Source: Aquisalibacillus elongatus
Lineage (GTDB): Bacteria; Bacillota; Bacilli; Bacillales; Alkalibacillaceae
DNA length: 64,000 bases
Assembly: GCF_003843875.1 (NCBI RefSeq)
Contig: NZ_RKRF01000007.1
Location: 496,001-560,000 of the forward strand
Reading direction: 5' to 3'
The notes beneath the pieces were generated by a model that was not told the DNA's origin, did no database searches, and saw nothing but the letters and a program-made list of their open reading frames with translations. Below, piece by piece: positions 8,140-18,872 of this stretch (the stretch's first letter is position 1; each line of letters opens with the position of its first letter). A program made the position numbers and the translations under genes.

Positions 8140-9009
8140 TTATGTGATCGGCTTTTTATTCTCATCTAGAGTAAATCCTTCACCAAGTACATCGTGAACC
8201 GACATAACCGAGACGAACGCATGAGAATCAGTTTCATTAATAATCTCTTTTAGTTTTACAATTTCATTTCGACCAACAACGCAGTATAACACTTTACGTT
8301 CTTCACCAGTAAAACTTCCACTACCGTGTAATACTGTAACGCCTCGGTCCATTTGTTTATTGATTTGTTCTGCTATTGATGCACTATGATTGGAGATCAC
8401 CATAGCGCCACGAGCAGAATACGCACCTTCTTGAATAAAATCAATAACCCTAGCTCCAATGAATACGGCGACTAACGTATACATCCCTTGAATTGGACGA
8501 AGATATAGTATAATGGATGAAAAAATGACAACAGCATCGAACAAAAACATTGTCCGGCCCATACTCCAACCAACATACTTATGAACTAAACGGGCGATAA
8601 TATCGACTCCACCAGTAGTACCACCATAGCGGAATATTATACCTAACCCTACACCTATAAAGGTACCTGCGAACAAAGCTGCTAACGTCATATCATTTCT
8701 AAGTGAAAATTCGAGTGGAAAGAATTGAAACACCCATAAAAATATGGATACCGCAAATGTTCCAATTACCGTATAAATAAGTGTTGTTGTTCCTAACATT
8801 CGCCAGCCGATAAAAAAGACTGGTATATTTAGAACTAGGTTCATAATGCCTGGATCTAACGAAAACATGAAATAAAGCAAAAGTGTAATTCCTGTAAACC
8901 CACCTTCAGCTAAGTTATTTTCCATATTAAAATTAACAATCCCAAAGGAAAATATAGCCGAGCCGATTAATATAAATAATGTATTTTTCACTTTAATATG
9001 TTGAAACAA
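8140..9009 (-). CDS. YitT family membrane protein (DUF161/DUF2179), YpjC-like
   Basis: A 289-residue YitT-family protein: five or six hydrophobic segments in the first ~190 residues, with the glycine-rich motif IFRYGGTTGGVDIIARL, then a soluble C-terminal DUF2179 domain (GVTVLHGSGSFTGEERKVLYCVVGR). Start is the TTG at 9009, with AAGGAGGGG at optimal distance. B. subtilis ypjC lies at the same locus, and B. subtilis has several YitT paralogues. Transport function is suspected for the family but not established. Confidence 0.85.
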   Translation of the reverse strand: MFQHIKVKNTLFILIGSAIFSFGIVNFNMENNLAEGGFTGITLLLYFMFSLDPGIMNLVLNIPVFFIGWRMLGTTTLIYTVIGTFAVSIFLWVFQFFPLEFSLRNDMTLAALFAGTFIGVGLGIIFRYGGTTGGVDIIARLVHKYVGWSMGRTMFLFDAVVIFSSIILYLRPIQGMYTLVAVFIGARVIDFIQEGAYSARGAMVISNHSASIAEQINKQMDRGVTVLHGSGSFTGEERKVLYCVVGRNEIVKLKEIINETDSHAFVSVMSVHDVLGEGFTLDENKKPIT

Positions 9010-9086
9010 TCGAACCCCTCCTTATAAACACACCTTTAAATATTATAGACAATGGTTAATATTGGTTCAATGATTAAATAAAAGAT

Positions 9087-9115
9087 TTGTCAAAATACTT
9101 GGATTTAGCTACCAT
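9087..9115 (+). promoter_or_regulatory. possible promoter for the ypjD-dapB run
   Basis: TTGTCA (9087-9092), 17-bp spacer, TACCAT (9110-9115). The -35 is good and the -10 moderate. It is the only plausible site in the divergent gap before ypjD. Confidence 0.35.
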
Positions 9116-9144
9116 TAGGATAGGTAATAAGAAAGGTGATTATA

Positions 9145-9492
9145 ATGGAAAACTCAAAACAAGACTTAAAATTAATGCAAAAACGAGTTGATAATTTTAT
9201 AAGTCAGTTTGAAGAAGGTTATTTTTCACCATTAGCTATGATCGCTAGACTAACTGAAGAACTTGGTGAATTATCTAGAGAGGTGAACCATTATTACGGT
9301 GAAAAACCTAAAAAGGACTCAGAAAAGGAAAAACTAGTTGAAGAAGAGTTAGGTGATTTCCTCTTCGTAATGATGACTTTTGCGAATTCCTTAGATATAG
9401 ATTTATCAGAGGCCTTCGATAGAAGTATGTCAAAAATTGAAACACGTGATCAAAATCGTTGGACACCAAAGGATAAGGAGAATGAATCATGA
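9145..9492 (+). CDS. ypjD: MazG-like nucleotide pyrophosphohydrolase YpjD
   Basis: A 115-residue all-alpha NTP pyrophosphohydrolase of the MazG/YpjD type, thought to clear non-canonical or excess NTPs. Metal-binding acidic motifs are visible: RLTEELGELSREV and VEEELGDFLFVMM (E-x2-E...E-x2-D). GAAAGGTGAT precedes the ATG at 9145; an upstream in-frame GTG (9136) lies inside that ribosome site. The stop overlaps the dapB start by four bases (ATGA). Confidence 0.88.
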   Translation: MENSKQDLKLMQKRVDNFISQFEEGYFSPLAMIARLTEELGELSREVNHYYGEKPKKDSEKEKLVEEELGDFLFVMMTFANSLDIDLSEAFDRSMSKIETRDQNRWTPKDKENES

Positions 9493-10292
9493 CCGAGACT
9501 ATTAACATTATGTTAGCTGGACCAAGAGGCAAAATGGGGTCAGAGGCTTTAAATATGATTGAAGGTACTGACCATTTCCAGCTTGTTGGCTGTGTAGACC
9601 GAAAACACCAAGGAAAAACCATTAAAGAAATTGATGGATTACCTGATATAGATGCTCCAATTTACAGTGATGCACAAGAAGCATTTGACAGGCTGAACGC
9701 TGATGTATTTATCGATTTGACGAATCCTGAGTCCGGTTATGTACATACAAAACTAGCTCTTAACCACCATATTAGACCTGTAATTGGAACGTCAGGGTTT
9801 TCAGAAGATCAACTAGATGAATTGAAACAGTTAAGTTCAGACAAGCAAACTGGCATTGTTATTGCACCTAATTTTGCAATAGGCGCTGTGTTAATGATGC
9901 GTTTTTCTCAAATGGCAGCTAAGTATTTTGATAGCGTTGAGATTATTGAGAAACATCATGACGAAAAATTAGATGCACCTTCTGGTACGGCTGTTAAAAC
10001 AGCTCAATTAATTAAAGAAGTACGAGATTCTCATCAGCAAGGACATCCAGATGAACAGGAAAGCTTACCAGGCGCGCGTGGAGCTAATGTTGACGGGATG
10101 CACATACATAGTGTTCGTCTACCAGGATATATTGCGCAACAGGAAGTCATTTTTGGTCAAAGTGGACAAACGTTAACAATTAACCACAATTCAACTGACC
10201 GAAAATCCTTCATGAGTGGTGTGAAATTTGCTGTTGAACAAGTTATGACCATTGATCATTTTGTCTATGGATTAGAAAATTTAATGGAATAG
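9489..10292 (+). CDS. dapB: 4-hydroxy-tetrahydrodipicolinate reductase
   Basis: Reduces 4-hydroxy-tetrahydrodipicolinate with NAD(P)H in the lysine/diaminopimelate pathway. The N-terminal Rossmann glycine motif is [12 protein letters not shown] (about residues 10-21). The family signature [15 protein letters not shown] includes the catalytic His pair and Lys. 267 residues, normal length. Coupled to ypjD by an ATGA overlap, and followed 14 bases later by mgsA as in B. subtilis. Confidence 0.95.
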   Translation: MTETINIMLAGPRGKMGSEALNMIEGTDHFQLVGCVDRKHQGKTIKEIDGLPDIDAPIYSDAQEAFDRLNADVFIDLTNPESGYVHTKLALNHHIRPVIGTSGFSEDQLDELKQLSSDKQTGIVIAPNFAIGAVLMMRFSQMAAKYFDSVEIIEKHHDEKLDAPSGTAVKTAQLIKEVRDSHQQGHPDEQESLPGARGANVDGMHIHSVRLPGYIAQQEVIFGQSGQTLTINHNSTDRKSFMSGVKFAVEQVMTIDHFVYGLENLME

Positions 10293-10306
10293 TAGGTGTT
10301 GTCACT

Positions 10307-10723
10307 TTGAATATTGCACTAATTGCACACGATCAAAAAAAACAAAATTTAATAGATTTCGTAACGGCCTATAAGGAAATTTTTAATGAACATGAATTAT
10401 ATGCTACTGGAACGACGGGAAAACTTCTATCGAAAGAAACAGGTTTAAGTATTAATCGATTCCAGAGTGGTCCATTAGGTGGAGACCAACAAATTGGAAG
10501 TAAAATTGCAGAAGATGCTATGGATATGATTATCTTTTTTAGAGACCCTTTAACAGCTCAACCGCATGAACCTGACGTTTCAGCTTTACTACGACTTTGT
10601 GATGTTTACAAAGTACCACTTGCAACTAATGAAGCATCTGCTGAGATTTTGGTGAGAGGTTTAAGCAGTGGTTGGCTTGATTGGCGTGCCATCAAAGATA
10701 AGCGAGTGCGTTATGATGACTAG
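10307..10723 (+). CDS. mgsA: methylglyoxal synthase
   Basis: Converts dihydroxyacetone phosphate to methylglyoxal and phosphate, a bypass that relieves sugar-phosphate stress. 138 residues; visible signatures are ALIAHDQKK, the phosphate-binding [19 protein letters not shown] with the catalytic Asp region, and [12 protein letters not shown] with the active-site His. Start is TTG 10307 after TAGGTG. Overlaps bshA by 11 bp. In B. subtilis bshB1 lies between mgsA and bshA; it is absent here. Confidence 0.93.
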   Translation: MNIALIAHDQKKQNLIDFVTAYKEIFNEHELYATGTTGKLLSKETGLSINRFQSGPLGGDQQIGSKIAEDAMDMIIFFRDPLTAQPHEPDVSALLRLCDVYKVPLATNEASAEILVRGLSSGWLDWRAIKDKRVRYDD

Positions 10724-11837
10724 AAAAATAGGGATCGTCTGCTACCCAACAGTTGGTGGCTCTGGTGTTGTAGCCACTGAGTTAGGTATTCAATTAGCAG
10801 AACAAAATCACGAAGTACATTTTATTTCAACTACGATGCCATTTAGATTAAAGAAACTGTATCCAAACATTTATTTTCACGAAGTTGAAGTCTCGAATTA
10901 TCCAGTATTTAAGCATCCACCTTATGATTTGTCTTTAGCTAGCAAAATTGCAGAAGTTATTGACCGTGAGGAATTAGATATCATACATGCTCATTATGCA
11001 GTACCACATGCGATTTGTTCTATTTTTGCTAAACAAATGGCTAATCGTGATGTCAAAATCGTTACGACGTTGCATGGAACAGATATTACGATTTTAGGTA
11101 TTGATGATAATTTCAACCACATGATTAGTTATGCAATTGATCAATCAGATCAAGTAACGGCCGTATCCAACAGCTTGAGAAAACAAACAGAAAATGCATT
11201 TAATATAACTAAGCCTATAGAAGTTATTTATAATTTCATTGATCCTGAACCACGTTATACACAAGGCAATTTAAGGTCTCAATTGGGTATTCAAGAGCAT
11301 GAAAAAGTGTTAATACATATTTCAAACTTTAGACAAGTCAAACGTGTTGATGATGTTGTAAAGGTATTTAAAACAGTTCATGATCAAATGGATAGTAAGC
11401 TACTTTTAGTAGGAGATGGTCCTGAACATCTTAAAATCCGTAATTTAGTTGATGAGCTGGGACTTAGCGAAAGTGTTATTTTCCTCGGACGTCAGGATAA
11501 TGTTCATGATTTATTAACGATCAGTGATTTGAAGCTGTTATTATCTGAGAAAGAAAGTTTTGGACTTGTCCTTTTAGAGGCTATGGTGAGTGGCGTACCT
11601 TGTATTGGAACTGATATAGGTGGAATTCCAGAGGTTATAATTGATAATGAGACTGGTTTCATCAGTCAAGTAAGTGACATCGATGATATCGCCCAAAAAT
11701 CTATAACACTTTTAACAGATGATGAAAAATGGAATGAATTTTCTATTAAAGCGAAAAAATACGCAATTAAACATTTCAGTGCAGAACAAATTGTAAAACA
11801 ATACGAAAACATTTATCAAAATGTCTTGAAGAATTAA
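10713..11837 (+). CDS. bshA: N-acetyl-alpha-D-glucosaminyl L-malate synthase
   Basis: GT4-family glycosyltransferase for the first step of bacillithiol synthesis (UDP-GlcNAc plus L-malate). 374 residues with GT-B architecture: [16 protein letters not shown] at the N-terminus, [18 protein letters not shown] and the C-terminal nucleotide-sugar motif [24 protein letters not shown] (split here as [11 protein letters not shown] and [11 protein letters not shown]). ATG at 10713 or 10716 overlaps the end of mgsA. An upstream in-frame extension to 10668 lies wholly inside mgsA and is rejected. Confidence 0.93.
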   Translation: MMTRKIGIVCYPTVGGSGVVATELGIQLAEQNHEVHFISTTMPFRLKKLYPNIYFHEVEVSNYPVFKHPPYDLSLASKIAEVIDREELDIIHAHYAVPHAICSIFAKQMANRDVKIVTTLHGTDITILGIDDNFNHMISYAIDQSDQVTAVSNSLRKQTENAFNITKPIEVIYNFIDPEPRYTQGNLRSQLGIQEHEKVLIHISNFRQVKRVDDVVKVFKTVHDQMDSKLLLVGDGPEHLKIRNLVDELGLSESVIFLGRQDNVHDLLTISDLKLLLSEKESFGLVLLEAMVSGVPCIGTDIGGIPEVIIDNETGFISQVSDIDDIAQKSITLLTDDEKWNEFSIKAKKYAIKHFSAEQIVKQYENIYQNVLKN

Positions 11838-11847
11838 GGTGACCATT

Positions 11848-13053
11848 ATGGTGAATAAACCATTCACACAGGCGAAGCCAATATTTGAGAATTTATATAG
11901 CAATGGATTTGAGTGCTACTTTGTTGGTGGTGCTGTAAGAGATTATTTATTAAATCAGTCCATTGGGGATATTGATATTGCAACAAATGCAACGCCTGAG
12001 GAGATTCAACGAATATTTCAAAAGACTGTTCCAGTTGGTTTTGAACATGGTACCGTGTTAGTCATTGAAGATGGTGTATCATTTGAAGTGACTACCTATC
12101 GAACTGAAGGTGAATATAAGGATTACAGACACCCTAGTTATGTAGAGTTCGTTAAGAACATTCAAGAAGACCTAAGTAGAAGAGATTTTACGATTAATGC
12201 AATCGCTATGGACTTAATGGGTAGAATAATTGATCCATTTGGCGGACAGGAAGACCTTCAGAATCGTATAATAAGAACAGTAGGTAAGGCGGAAGACCGT
12301 TTTAATGAAGATCCATTAAGAATGTTACGTGGCATACGTTTTGTAAGTCAGCTAAACTTTAGTATGAGTCATGAAGCGATTCAAGCGATTCAAAATCAAC
12401 GACAATTGTTAGAGAAAATATCAGTTGAACGAATAGCAGACGAAATATCAAAGCTTTTTTCAAAACAACATATTCAATTTGCTTTAGATATGATGAATGA
12501 GACAGGTATATATAAATCTTTACCGATACTAAATGATCAAGAACATGTTTTTATGAAATTATTATCTTATGACTTTGATAGTCCTTTTGAACATACGGGC
12601 TTATTAGTGGCTTTTTTACATCTATTGGATCGGCGAATTTCCATACAACAATGGATTAAAGCTTACAAACTTTCGAATGATATAAGAAATAAAGCAAACC
12701 ACTTAGTTGAAGTATATGAACGTTATGAATCAGAAGGTCTAACTAATTATGTGCTATATAAAGCAGACTGCGCTTTAAAAGACGTTATGAAGCTTATTCA
12801 TTTATTAGATGAACCGGTAGTAGATATACAATCTGTTTATGAACGATATGAACACCTACGAATAAAGAATCGTCATGAAATGGCTATCAATGGCCAAGAC
12901 CTTATGAATTGGTTTTCAAACGTCAAACGTGGTAAGTGGATTGGTGATTTTCTTGAACAGATTGAATATAGAATTGTTAAAGAAGAACTAGAGAACGACC
13001 GAAACGAAATTGAGAGGTTGGTGAAGCAATGGAAAGCACCAGAAAACAATTAA
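11848..13053 (+). CDS. cca: CCA-adding tRNA nucleotidyltransferase
   Basis: Adds or repairs the 3'-CCA of tRNAs without a template. 401 residues of class II nucleotidyltransferase type: FVGGAVRDYLL with the GGxxR motif, catalytic carboxylates in GDIDIAT, then RRDFTINAIAMD and the NEDPLRMLRGIRF motif. ATG at 11848 follows AAGGTGACC with six-base spacing; a GTG at 11839 lies in that ribosome site. The 3' end overlaps birA by 25 bp. Confidence 0.93.
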   Translation: MVNKPFTQAKPIFENLYSNGFECYFVGGAVRDYLLNQSIGDIDIATNATPEEIQRIFQKTVPVGFEHGTVLVIEDGVSFEVTTYRTEGEYKDYRHPSYVEFVKNIQEDLSRRDFTINAIAMDLMGRIIDPFGGQEDLQNRIIRTVGKAEDRFNEDPLRMLRGIRFVSQLNFSMSHEAIQAIQNQRQLLEKISVERIADEISKLFSKQHIQFALDMMNETGIYKSLPILNDQEHVFMKLLSYDFDSPFEHTGLLVAFLHLLDRRISIQQWIKAYKLSNDIRNKANHLVEVYERYESEGLTNYVLYKADCALKDVMKLIHLLDEPVVDIQSVYERYEHLRIKNRHEMAINGQDLMNWFSNVKRGKWIGDFLEQIEYRIVKEELENDRNEIERLVKQWKAPENN

Positions 13054-13997
13054 TAGATTTCCTTTCAAACCATCAAGGCTATGTATCCGGTCAAGAGCTA
13101 TCAGAGCAATTGAACATATCTAGGTCTGCTGTGTGGAAACATATGAACCATTTGAAGAAAGAAGGCTACCAGATAGAAGGCATTACAAATAAAGGATATC
13201 GAATAATAGAAATCCCCAACCAAATGAATGAAAGCTCATTGCAATGGAATTTACAAACGAAGTGGTTAGGGCAATCGTTAATTTATAAAGAGTCGGTTAG
13301 ATCCACACAATTAGTGGCACATGATTTAGCTCGTAAAGATGCAAAACAAGGGAGCGTCATTGTAGCTGGCGAACAGACTTCTGGTCGTGGTCGAATGAGA
13401 AGGCATTGGGATTCGAAAGCGGGTTTAGGATTGTGGTTCAGTAGCATTTTAAGACCAGACAATATTGAACCGAAAGATGCTTCTCAATTGACGTTAGTTG
13501 CTGCTGTTGCAATTGCTCAATATTTAGAGAAATTCCCGGTCGATGTTAAAATTAAGTGGCCAAACGATTTATTTTTAAATGGTAAAAAATTAGCAGGCAT
13601 ATTAACCGAAATGCAGGCAGAACAAGATGCGATTCAATATATCGTTTTAGGAATTGGTATGAATATCAATCATACACAAGACGATTTGCATGAAACAGTT
13701 AAGGAAAAAGCAACGTCGCTACTTATAGAAACTGGTGAATCCTTTAACTTAAATGAAGTGCTAAACGGTCTACTAATGAACATAGAAAGAAAATATGAAC
13801 TTTTTATAGAAGAAGGGTTTCATGAGATTAAACATGAATGGGAACAACTTGCCTATAAAATGGGAGAATGGATTATCGTAAAGACACACAAAGAATGGCA
13901 GGCTCAATTAATTGGAATTCATGAAGATGGAGCATTAAAAGTTAGGGATACAGACGGTCAACAACACGAGCTATATTCGGCAGAAATATTATGGTGA
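13029..13997 (+). CDS. birA: bifunctional biotin-protein ligase / biotin operon repressor
   Basis: Attaches biotin to carboxylases and, when loaded with biotinyl-AMP, represses biotin genes. The N-terminal winged helix is clear (residues ~1-65, GQELSEQLNISRSAVWKHMN), so this is the regulatory type. The ligase domain has the biotinyl-AMP loop GRGRMRRHW and the KWPNDLFLNGKKLAGIL segment. 322 residues. Overlaps cca by 25 bp and ends three bases before the upstream in-frame GTG of panB. Confidence 0.94.
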   Translation: MESTRKQLIDFLSNHQGYVSGQELSEQLNISRSAVWKHMNHLKKEGYQIEGITNKGYRIIEIPNQMNESSLQWNLQTKWLGQSLIYKESVRSTQLVAHDLARKDAKQGSVIVAGEQTSGRGRMRRHWDSKAGLGLWFSSILRPDNIEPKDASQLTLVAAVAIAQYLEKFPVDVKIKWPNDLFLNGKKLAGILTEMQAEQDAIQYIVLGIGMNINHTQDDLHETVKEKATSLLIETGESFNLNEVLNGLLMNIERKYELFIEEGFHEIKHEWEQLAYKMGEWIIVKTHKEWQAQLIGIHEDGALKVRDTDGQQHELYSAEILW

Positions 13998-14009
13998 GGA
14001 GTGTTGGAA

Positions 14010-14849
14010 ATGAAGACACATCGATCGTTACTTAAAATGAAACAAGAAAAAGAAAAAATTGCTATGGTAACTGCGTATGATTATCCATCAGCTAAGACGA
14101 GTGAACAATCAGACGTTGATGTCATACTTGTCGGAGATAGCTTAGGCATGGTTGTGTTAGGTTATGACTCGACAATCCCTGTGACAGTAGACGATATGAT
14201 CCATCACGGAAAAGCAGTCAAAAGAGGGGCCCCTAATACATACACGGTTGTCGACATGCCCTTTATGTCTTTTCATATTTCAAAAGAAGACACCCTACTA
14301 AATGCTAAAAAAATCTTTCAAGAGACTGGTTGCCAAGCTTTAAAATTAGAAGGTGGTCATGAAGTCACTGACACTATAAAGGATTTAACCCAAGCAGGTA
14401 TACCTGTTGTGGCTCATATTGGTCTAACTCCTCAACAAGTAAATGTTATGGGGGGATATCGTGTCCAAGGTAAAACGAATGAGGATGCTAAACGTTTAAT
14501 TGAAGAAGCCAAAGCTGTAGAAGAAGCAGGAGCAATTGCATTAGTTTTAGAATGTGTTCCTGAAAAATTAGCAGGGATCATTACACAAGAATTAAACATA
14601 CCAACCATTGGAATAGGGGCCGGTAAAATTTGTGATGGGCAAGTGTTAGTCTATCATGACTTAAATCAATATGGCGTTGATCGTATAGCGAAGTTTGTTA
14701 AGCCCTTTGGTAATCTTAATCAGGAAGCCAGTCAAGCTCTAAAGCATTATGTTAAAGAAGTAAAAGAACAGTCTTTCCCAGAAAAGGGTCATACTTATAC
14801 TGTTGATGAGTCTATTTTAGATGGATTATATGGAGGAATAGAGTCATGA
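14010..14849 (+). CDS. panB: 3-methyl-2-oxobutanoate hydroxymethyltransferase
   Basis: Transfers a hydroxymethyl group from methylene-THF to ketoisovalerate, the first pantothenate step. 279 residues from ATG 14010, which matches the usual MKT N-terminus and has GGTGAGGAG eight bases upstream; in-frame GTG 14001 and TTG 14004 fall on that ribosome site. Signatures: [24 protein letters not shown] and LKLEGG. Overlaps panC by four bases (ATGA). Confidence 0.95.
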   Translation: MKTHRSLLKMKQEKEKIAMVTAYDYPSAKTSEQSDVDVILVGDSLGMVVLGYDSTIPVTVDDMIHHGKAVKRGAPNTYTVVDMPFMSFHISKEDTLLNAKKIFQETGCQALKLEGGHEVTDTIKDLTQAGIPVVAHIGLTPQQVNVMGGYRVQGKTNEDAKRLIEEAKAVEEAGAIALVLECVPEKLAGIITQELNIPTIGIGAGKICDGQVLVYHDLNQYGVDRIAKFVKPFGNLNQEASQALKHYVKEVKEQSFPEKGHTYTVDESILDGLYGGIES

Positions 14850-15724
14850 AAGTCATCACTAATGTGAGTGATATGCATCAAGAGGTACGGAACTTAAAAG
14901 CCCAAACAGTTGGGTTTGTACCGACTATGGGTTATTTACATGATGGTCATCGAGTGTTAATTAAACACGCAAAAGAAGAAAATAATATCGTCGTCGTTAG
15001 TGTTTTTGTAAATCCTCTACAATTCAATCAATCGAGTGATTTAGAGAACTATCCTCGAGATTTTGAACGTGACCGTCAAATATTAGAGCGTGATGGTGTA
15101 GATTACGTGTTTTATCCTGAGGGTAATAAAATGTACCCCAATCCATTAACGATCAATATGAGCATTGTTAAAAGAACGGATGTTTTATGTGGTCAGTCAA
15201 GACCGGGTCATTTTGAAGGTGTTGTGATGGTGCTAAGTAAATTGTTTAATATAGTTAAGCCTAATCAAGTTTATTTTGGAATTAAGGATGCACAGCAAGT
15301 AGCAGTTGTGGATGCACTAATTCAGGATTTGAATTTCGATATTCAATTAAAGCCTGTGCCAACGAAACGCGAAAAAGATGGTCTAGCGATGAGTTCAAGA
15401 AATGTCAACCTTGAAGACCATGAAAGGCAAGAAGCTAGCGAAATCTATCAATCTTTAAAAAGTGTTCAAATATTTATTGAATCATCATCTACTTGGACAA
15501 GGCAGGAAGTCATCGATTATGTCAGAAATTATTTAGTTAAACGAATTTCTGGAGAAATAGATTATGTTGATTGTTTGTCTTTTCCTGAATTAACCGCTGA
15601 TATTTCAAAAGATGATGATGTGATTATTGCGGTTGCCGTTTATTATAAGAGAGCTCGACTAATTGATAATATTATTCTCGACTGTAATGGGAAGATTAAG
15701 TATGGGAGTGAGTCAGATGTTTAG
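14846..15724 (+). CDS. panC: pantoate--beta-alanine ligase
   Basis: ATP-dependent condensation of pantoate and beta-alanine to pantothenate. 292 residues, with [12 protein letters not shown] (the HIGH-like motif), [32 protein letters not shown] and the KMSKS-like AMSSRN. Coupled to panB by ATGA. Its last eight bases overlap panD, completing a panBCD operon headed by birA. Confidence 0.95.
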   Translation: MKVITNVSDMHQEVRNLKAQTVGFVPTMGYLHDGHRVLIKHAKEENNIVVVSVFVNPLQFNQSSDLENYPRDFERDRQILERDGVDYVFYPEGNKMYPNPLTINMSIVKRTDVLCGQSRPGHFEGVVMVLSKLFNIVKPNQVYFGIKDAQQVAVVDALIQDLNFDIQLKPVPTKREKDGLAMSSRNVNLEDHERQEASEIYQSLKSVQIFIESSSTWTRQEVIDYVRNYLVKRISGEIDYVDCLSFPELTADISKDDDVIIAVAVYYKRARLIDNIILDCNGKIKYGSESDV

Positions 15725-16100
15725 AACATTAATGAATGCTAAATTACACAGGGCAACCGTTACAGAAGCAAACCTTAATTACGTTGGTAGTGTAACGATT
15801 GATCAACAATTATTAGATGAGGTAGATATTTTACCTCATGAGAAAGTTCAAATTGTTAATAACAATAATGGCGAGCGTTTTGAAACTTATGTAATCGCTG
15901 GAGAACGTCATAGTGGTGTTATTTGTTTAAATGGTGCAGCGGCACGTCGTGTACAAAAAGGTGATGTTGTCATCATTATGTCTTATGCAATGTTAACTAA
16001 AGAAGAGGCATTAAACCATCAGCCCAAAATTGCCGTATTAGACAAAAAAAACCAAATTGAACAACTCATCACAGAAGAAGCACCTATGACCATGATGTAA
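15717..16100 (+). CDS. panD: aspartate 1-decarboxylase precursor
   Basis: Pyruvoyl enzyme making beta-alanine from aspartate for PanC. 127 residues from ATG 15717 (GGGAGTGAG upstream, inside panC). The self-cleavage site is visible at Gly24-Ser25 in NYVGSVTID; Ser25 becomes the pyruvoyl group. The longer in-frame start at 15663 would bury this site and lies inside panC. Confidence 0.95.
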   Translation: MFRTLMNAKLHRATVTEANLNYVGSVTIDQQLLDEVDILPHEKVQIVNNNNGERFETYVIAGERHSGVICLNGAAARRVQKGDVVIIMSYAMLTKEEALNHQPKIAVLDKKNQIEQLITEEAPMTMM

Positions 16101-16129
16101 CTCCCAGTGTGATGGGGGTTTTATTTTTG
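16099..16129 (+). terminator. terminator of the dapB-panD run
   Basis: Short stem AACTCCC (16099-16105) / GGGGGTT (16114-16120), one G-U pair in RNA, followed by TTATTTTT. It begins on the panD stop codon. Confidence 0.6.
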
Positions 16130-16154
16130 CTAGGGCAGAAAAGAGGTGGCAGCA

Positions 16155-18827
16155 TTGAATCGTTATGTAGTCGTTGATCTTGAAACAACTGGTCACTCAC
16201 CTAAAAAAGGTGATGAGATTATAGAAATCGGATTAGTCGTCATTGAAAATCGTGAAATCGTAGATGAATTTTCAACTAAGATAAAACCTAATCATTCCAT
16301 TCCATCTTTTATATCACATTTAACCGGAATTGAAGAGAAAGATGTTCAACATTCACCAAGCTTTTACGATGTCATACCTAAATTAATGACTTATTTTGAT
16401 GAGGGTTATTTTGTTGCGCATCAAGTGCAATTTGATTATCAATTTTTAAACCATATGTTAAAGGTTTATGGTTATGAGCAACTACAATGCCCTCTTCTAG
16501 ATACAGTTGAACTGGCAAGAGTATTATATCCAAGAGCAGACAGCTTCAAATTAGAAGATATAACACAATATTTAGGGATTGAGCATTATGCTCCGCACCG
16601 AGCATTGTCAGATGCATACGTAACAGGGCTATTGCTTATTGAAATGATTCAACGTTTAGAATCGATGCCCTATGAGTTGTTAACGCAAATACAACCTTTA
16701 ACAAGATTTTTAAAAAGTGACATAGAACAATTTATTGAAGATGCGATCCAAGAAAAGGAGTATACGTATGGTAAAGAACAAACTATAATGCAACATGGTT
16801 TTGCTGTCCGCCAATTAAGTTCATTAGTTGAGCCTTCAAATGGTGATTATCATTCATTTGAAGAATTTCTAGACCAAGTCTTTAAACATTCAACAATAAA
16901 ATTAAGAAATGAACAGCTTAATATGTCAGAAACTATATATAATGCCTTTCAAAAAGGGCAAAATACAGTAATCGAAGCTGAAACTGGAATTGGTAAAACC
17001 ATTAGTTATCTATTACCTGCAATATACCATGCTGTATGTACGGGTGAGAAAACAACTGTCAGTACAAGTACGATTCAATTACAACATCAAATACTAACTC
17101 GAGATATTGCACTAATTAACCAAAATTCTAATTTAAATACACACGTATCTATTTTAAAGAGTCCAACTCATTATATACATTTAGTCAAATTAAGACAGTT
17201 TTTAGAACATGCGGAAGATTTAAACTATGACTTAGCACTTAGCTTAGCCATGATATTAGTGTGGTTGACTGAAACGACAACAGGAGATAAAGATGAATTA
17301 CAACTGCCGACAAAAGGTGAAGATATTTGGCCGTTTATTTCAGGTGATGAGCTTAAAGAGGATGATCAAAGAGCCTCGTATTTTCAATTAGCTTTAAAAA
17401 GGGCAGAACAAGCATCAGTCGTCATTGTCAATCATGCCTTTTTAGTTACGGAACATTTGCTAAATCATAAACGCATGCCAAATTACCAACAGCTCATTAT
17501 CGATGAAGCTCACCGATTTGATGAAGTTGTCAGACATCAACTTGGTCAACAAATTGATTATGTTTCAATTGCCCATGCGTTAAATAACTTATCTCAGCTC
17601 ATCAATTATGAAGAGATTGACAACGTAAAATCAAAAGCAGATTTATTCTTTAGGTCAATTTATCAAGCGGTCTTATTTTTGCATTCTGAACAGGATGCGC
17701 TTTCTGATACGGGTAAAATACAACTATCGATTGACCAGTTTCAGTTAGATGTTATGAAAGCAGGCCACATTAAACAAGAATTAAATGAGCTAATACTATC
17801 CTTGGAACAAGTAGTTACAAAATTAACTTCATCTAAATTTGAAAGTATATGGAAACAATTATTGAAGCAGAATCTGTTATTCGAAATAGAGATGATGTTG
17901 GAAACCATTCGTGACTTTTTTGATTCGATACGCGATGAAGCGCGTTGGATTAATATTGATCAAGACGGAGCAAAGAATGCTGTTCAGCTAAATTTAGAGC
18001 CAGTACAAGTTCAGTATTTTATTAAAGAAAAGATTCTTAAAGATGAAATGCCAACAATCCTAACGAGTGCAACATTGAGAACGAATCATTCATTTCAATC
18101 ATTTATGGATGACTTAGGTTTACCTGAGGATACAGATTGCGTGTATATTCCTACACCGTATTCGTACCAACATCAGGCAAGGCTTTATGTCCCAAATGAT
18201 TTTCCAGATGTCCGAACAAGTGAACCATCTGATTATGCATACCAAGTGGCTGAGTATTTATTAAAACTTAATCGTCAATTGAATGATAAAGCGATGGTTC
18301 TATTTACGTCTTATGAAATGTTAAGATCTGTTTATCAAATGATGAGATTGATGGACGAAAAGCAACAACATGTCGTATTAGCCCAAGGTGTTCAATCAGG
18401 TAGTCGTGAAAAACTTAAGAAACTATATGAAAAATCAGATCAAGCAATACTACTAGGTACAAATTCTTTTTGGGAAGGTATAGATATTCAAAGTCAATCC
18501 GTTAAAATCATTATTATGGTACGATTACCATTTGATGCGCCGAACCATCCATTATTTCAAGCTAAGTCCAAGTATTTAGAGCATGAAAACAAAAATCCTT
18601 TTTATCATTGGATGTTACCACAAGCTATTCTAAAATTCAGGCAAGCATTTGGCAGATTGATTCGTTCAGAAACCGACCAAGGATTATTCTTTGTCCTAGA
18701 TCAAAGAATTTTAAATAAAAGTTATGGGAAACAATTTTTAAATTCTATACCTGAAGTACCAATTATACAAAATCATCGCGACCAACTAATTGAGGATGCA
18801 AAAAACTGGTTGTCATATAAGGACTGA
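16155..18827 (+). CDS. dinG: DinG-type DEDDh exonuclease / superfamily 2 helicase
   Basis: An 890-residue Bacillus-type DinG: N-terminal DEDDh 3'-5' exonuclease (about 1-170, VVVDLETTG with D8/E10, HRALSDAY) fused to an XPD/DinG-like helicase. Walker A is EAETGIGKT (274-282), the DEAH box is LIIDEAHRFDE, and motif VI is FRQAFGRLIRS. I see no four-cysteine iron-sulfur cluster in the helicase part, as in other Firmicute DinGs. Start TTG 16155 has AAGAGGTGG five bases before it; GTG 16146 is inside that site. Same position as B. subtilis dinG. Confidence 0.92.
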   Translation: MNRYVVVDLETTGHSPKKGDEIIEIGLVVIENREIVDEFSTKIKPNHSIPSFISHLTGIEEKDVQHSPSFYDVIPKLMTYFDEGYFVAHQVQFDYQFLNHMLKVYGYEQLQCPLLDTVELARVLYPRADSFKLEDITQYLGIEHYAPHRALSDAYVTGLLLIEMIQRLESMPYELLTQIQPLTRFLKSDIEQFIEDAIQEKEYTYGKEQTIMQHGFAVRQLSSLVEPSNGDYHSFEEFLDQVFKHSTIKLRNEQLNMSETIYNAFQKGQNTVIEAETGIGKTISYLLPAIYHAVCTGEKTTVSTSTIQLQHQILTRDIALINQNSNLNTHVSILKSPTHYIHLVKLRQFLEHAEDLNYDLALSLAMILVWLTETTTGDKDELQLPTKGEDIWPFISGDELKEDDQRASYFQLALKRAEQASVVIVNHAFLVTEHLLNHKRMPNYQQLIIDEAHRFDEVVRHQLGQQIDYVSIAHALNNLSQLINYEEIDNVKSKADLFFRSIYQAVLFLHSEQDALSDTGKIQLSIDQFQLDVMKAGHIKQELNELILSLEQVVTKLTSSKFESIWKQLLKQNLLFEIEMMLETIRDFFDSIRDEARWINIDQDGAKNAVQLNLEPVQVQYFIKEKILKDEMPTILTSATLRTNHSFQSFMDDLGLPEDTDCVYIPTPYSYQHQARLYVPNDFPDVRTSEPSDYAYQVAEYLLKLNRQLNDKAMVLFTSYEMLRSVYQMMRLMDEKQQHVVLAQGVQSGSREKLKKLYEKSDQAILLGTNSFWEGIDIQSQSVKIIIMVRLPFDAPNHPLFQAKSKYLEHENKNPFYHWMLPQAILKFRQAFGRLIRSETDQGLFFVLDQRILNKSYGKQFLNSIPEVPIIQNHRDQLIEDAKNWLSYKD

Positions 18828-18872
18828 AATTACAAAACCTATTGATTAGTTACTTAGAAGTAGGTGAAGGAA

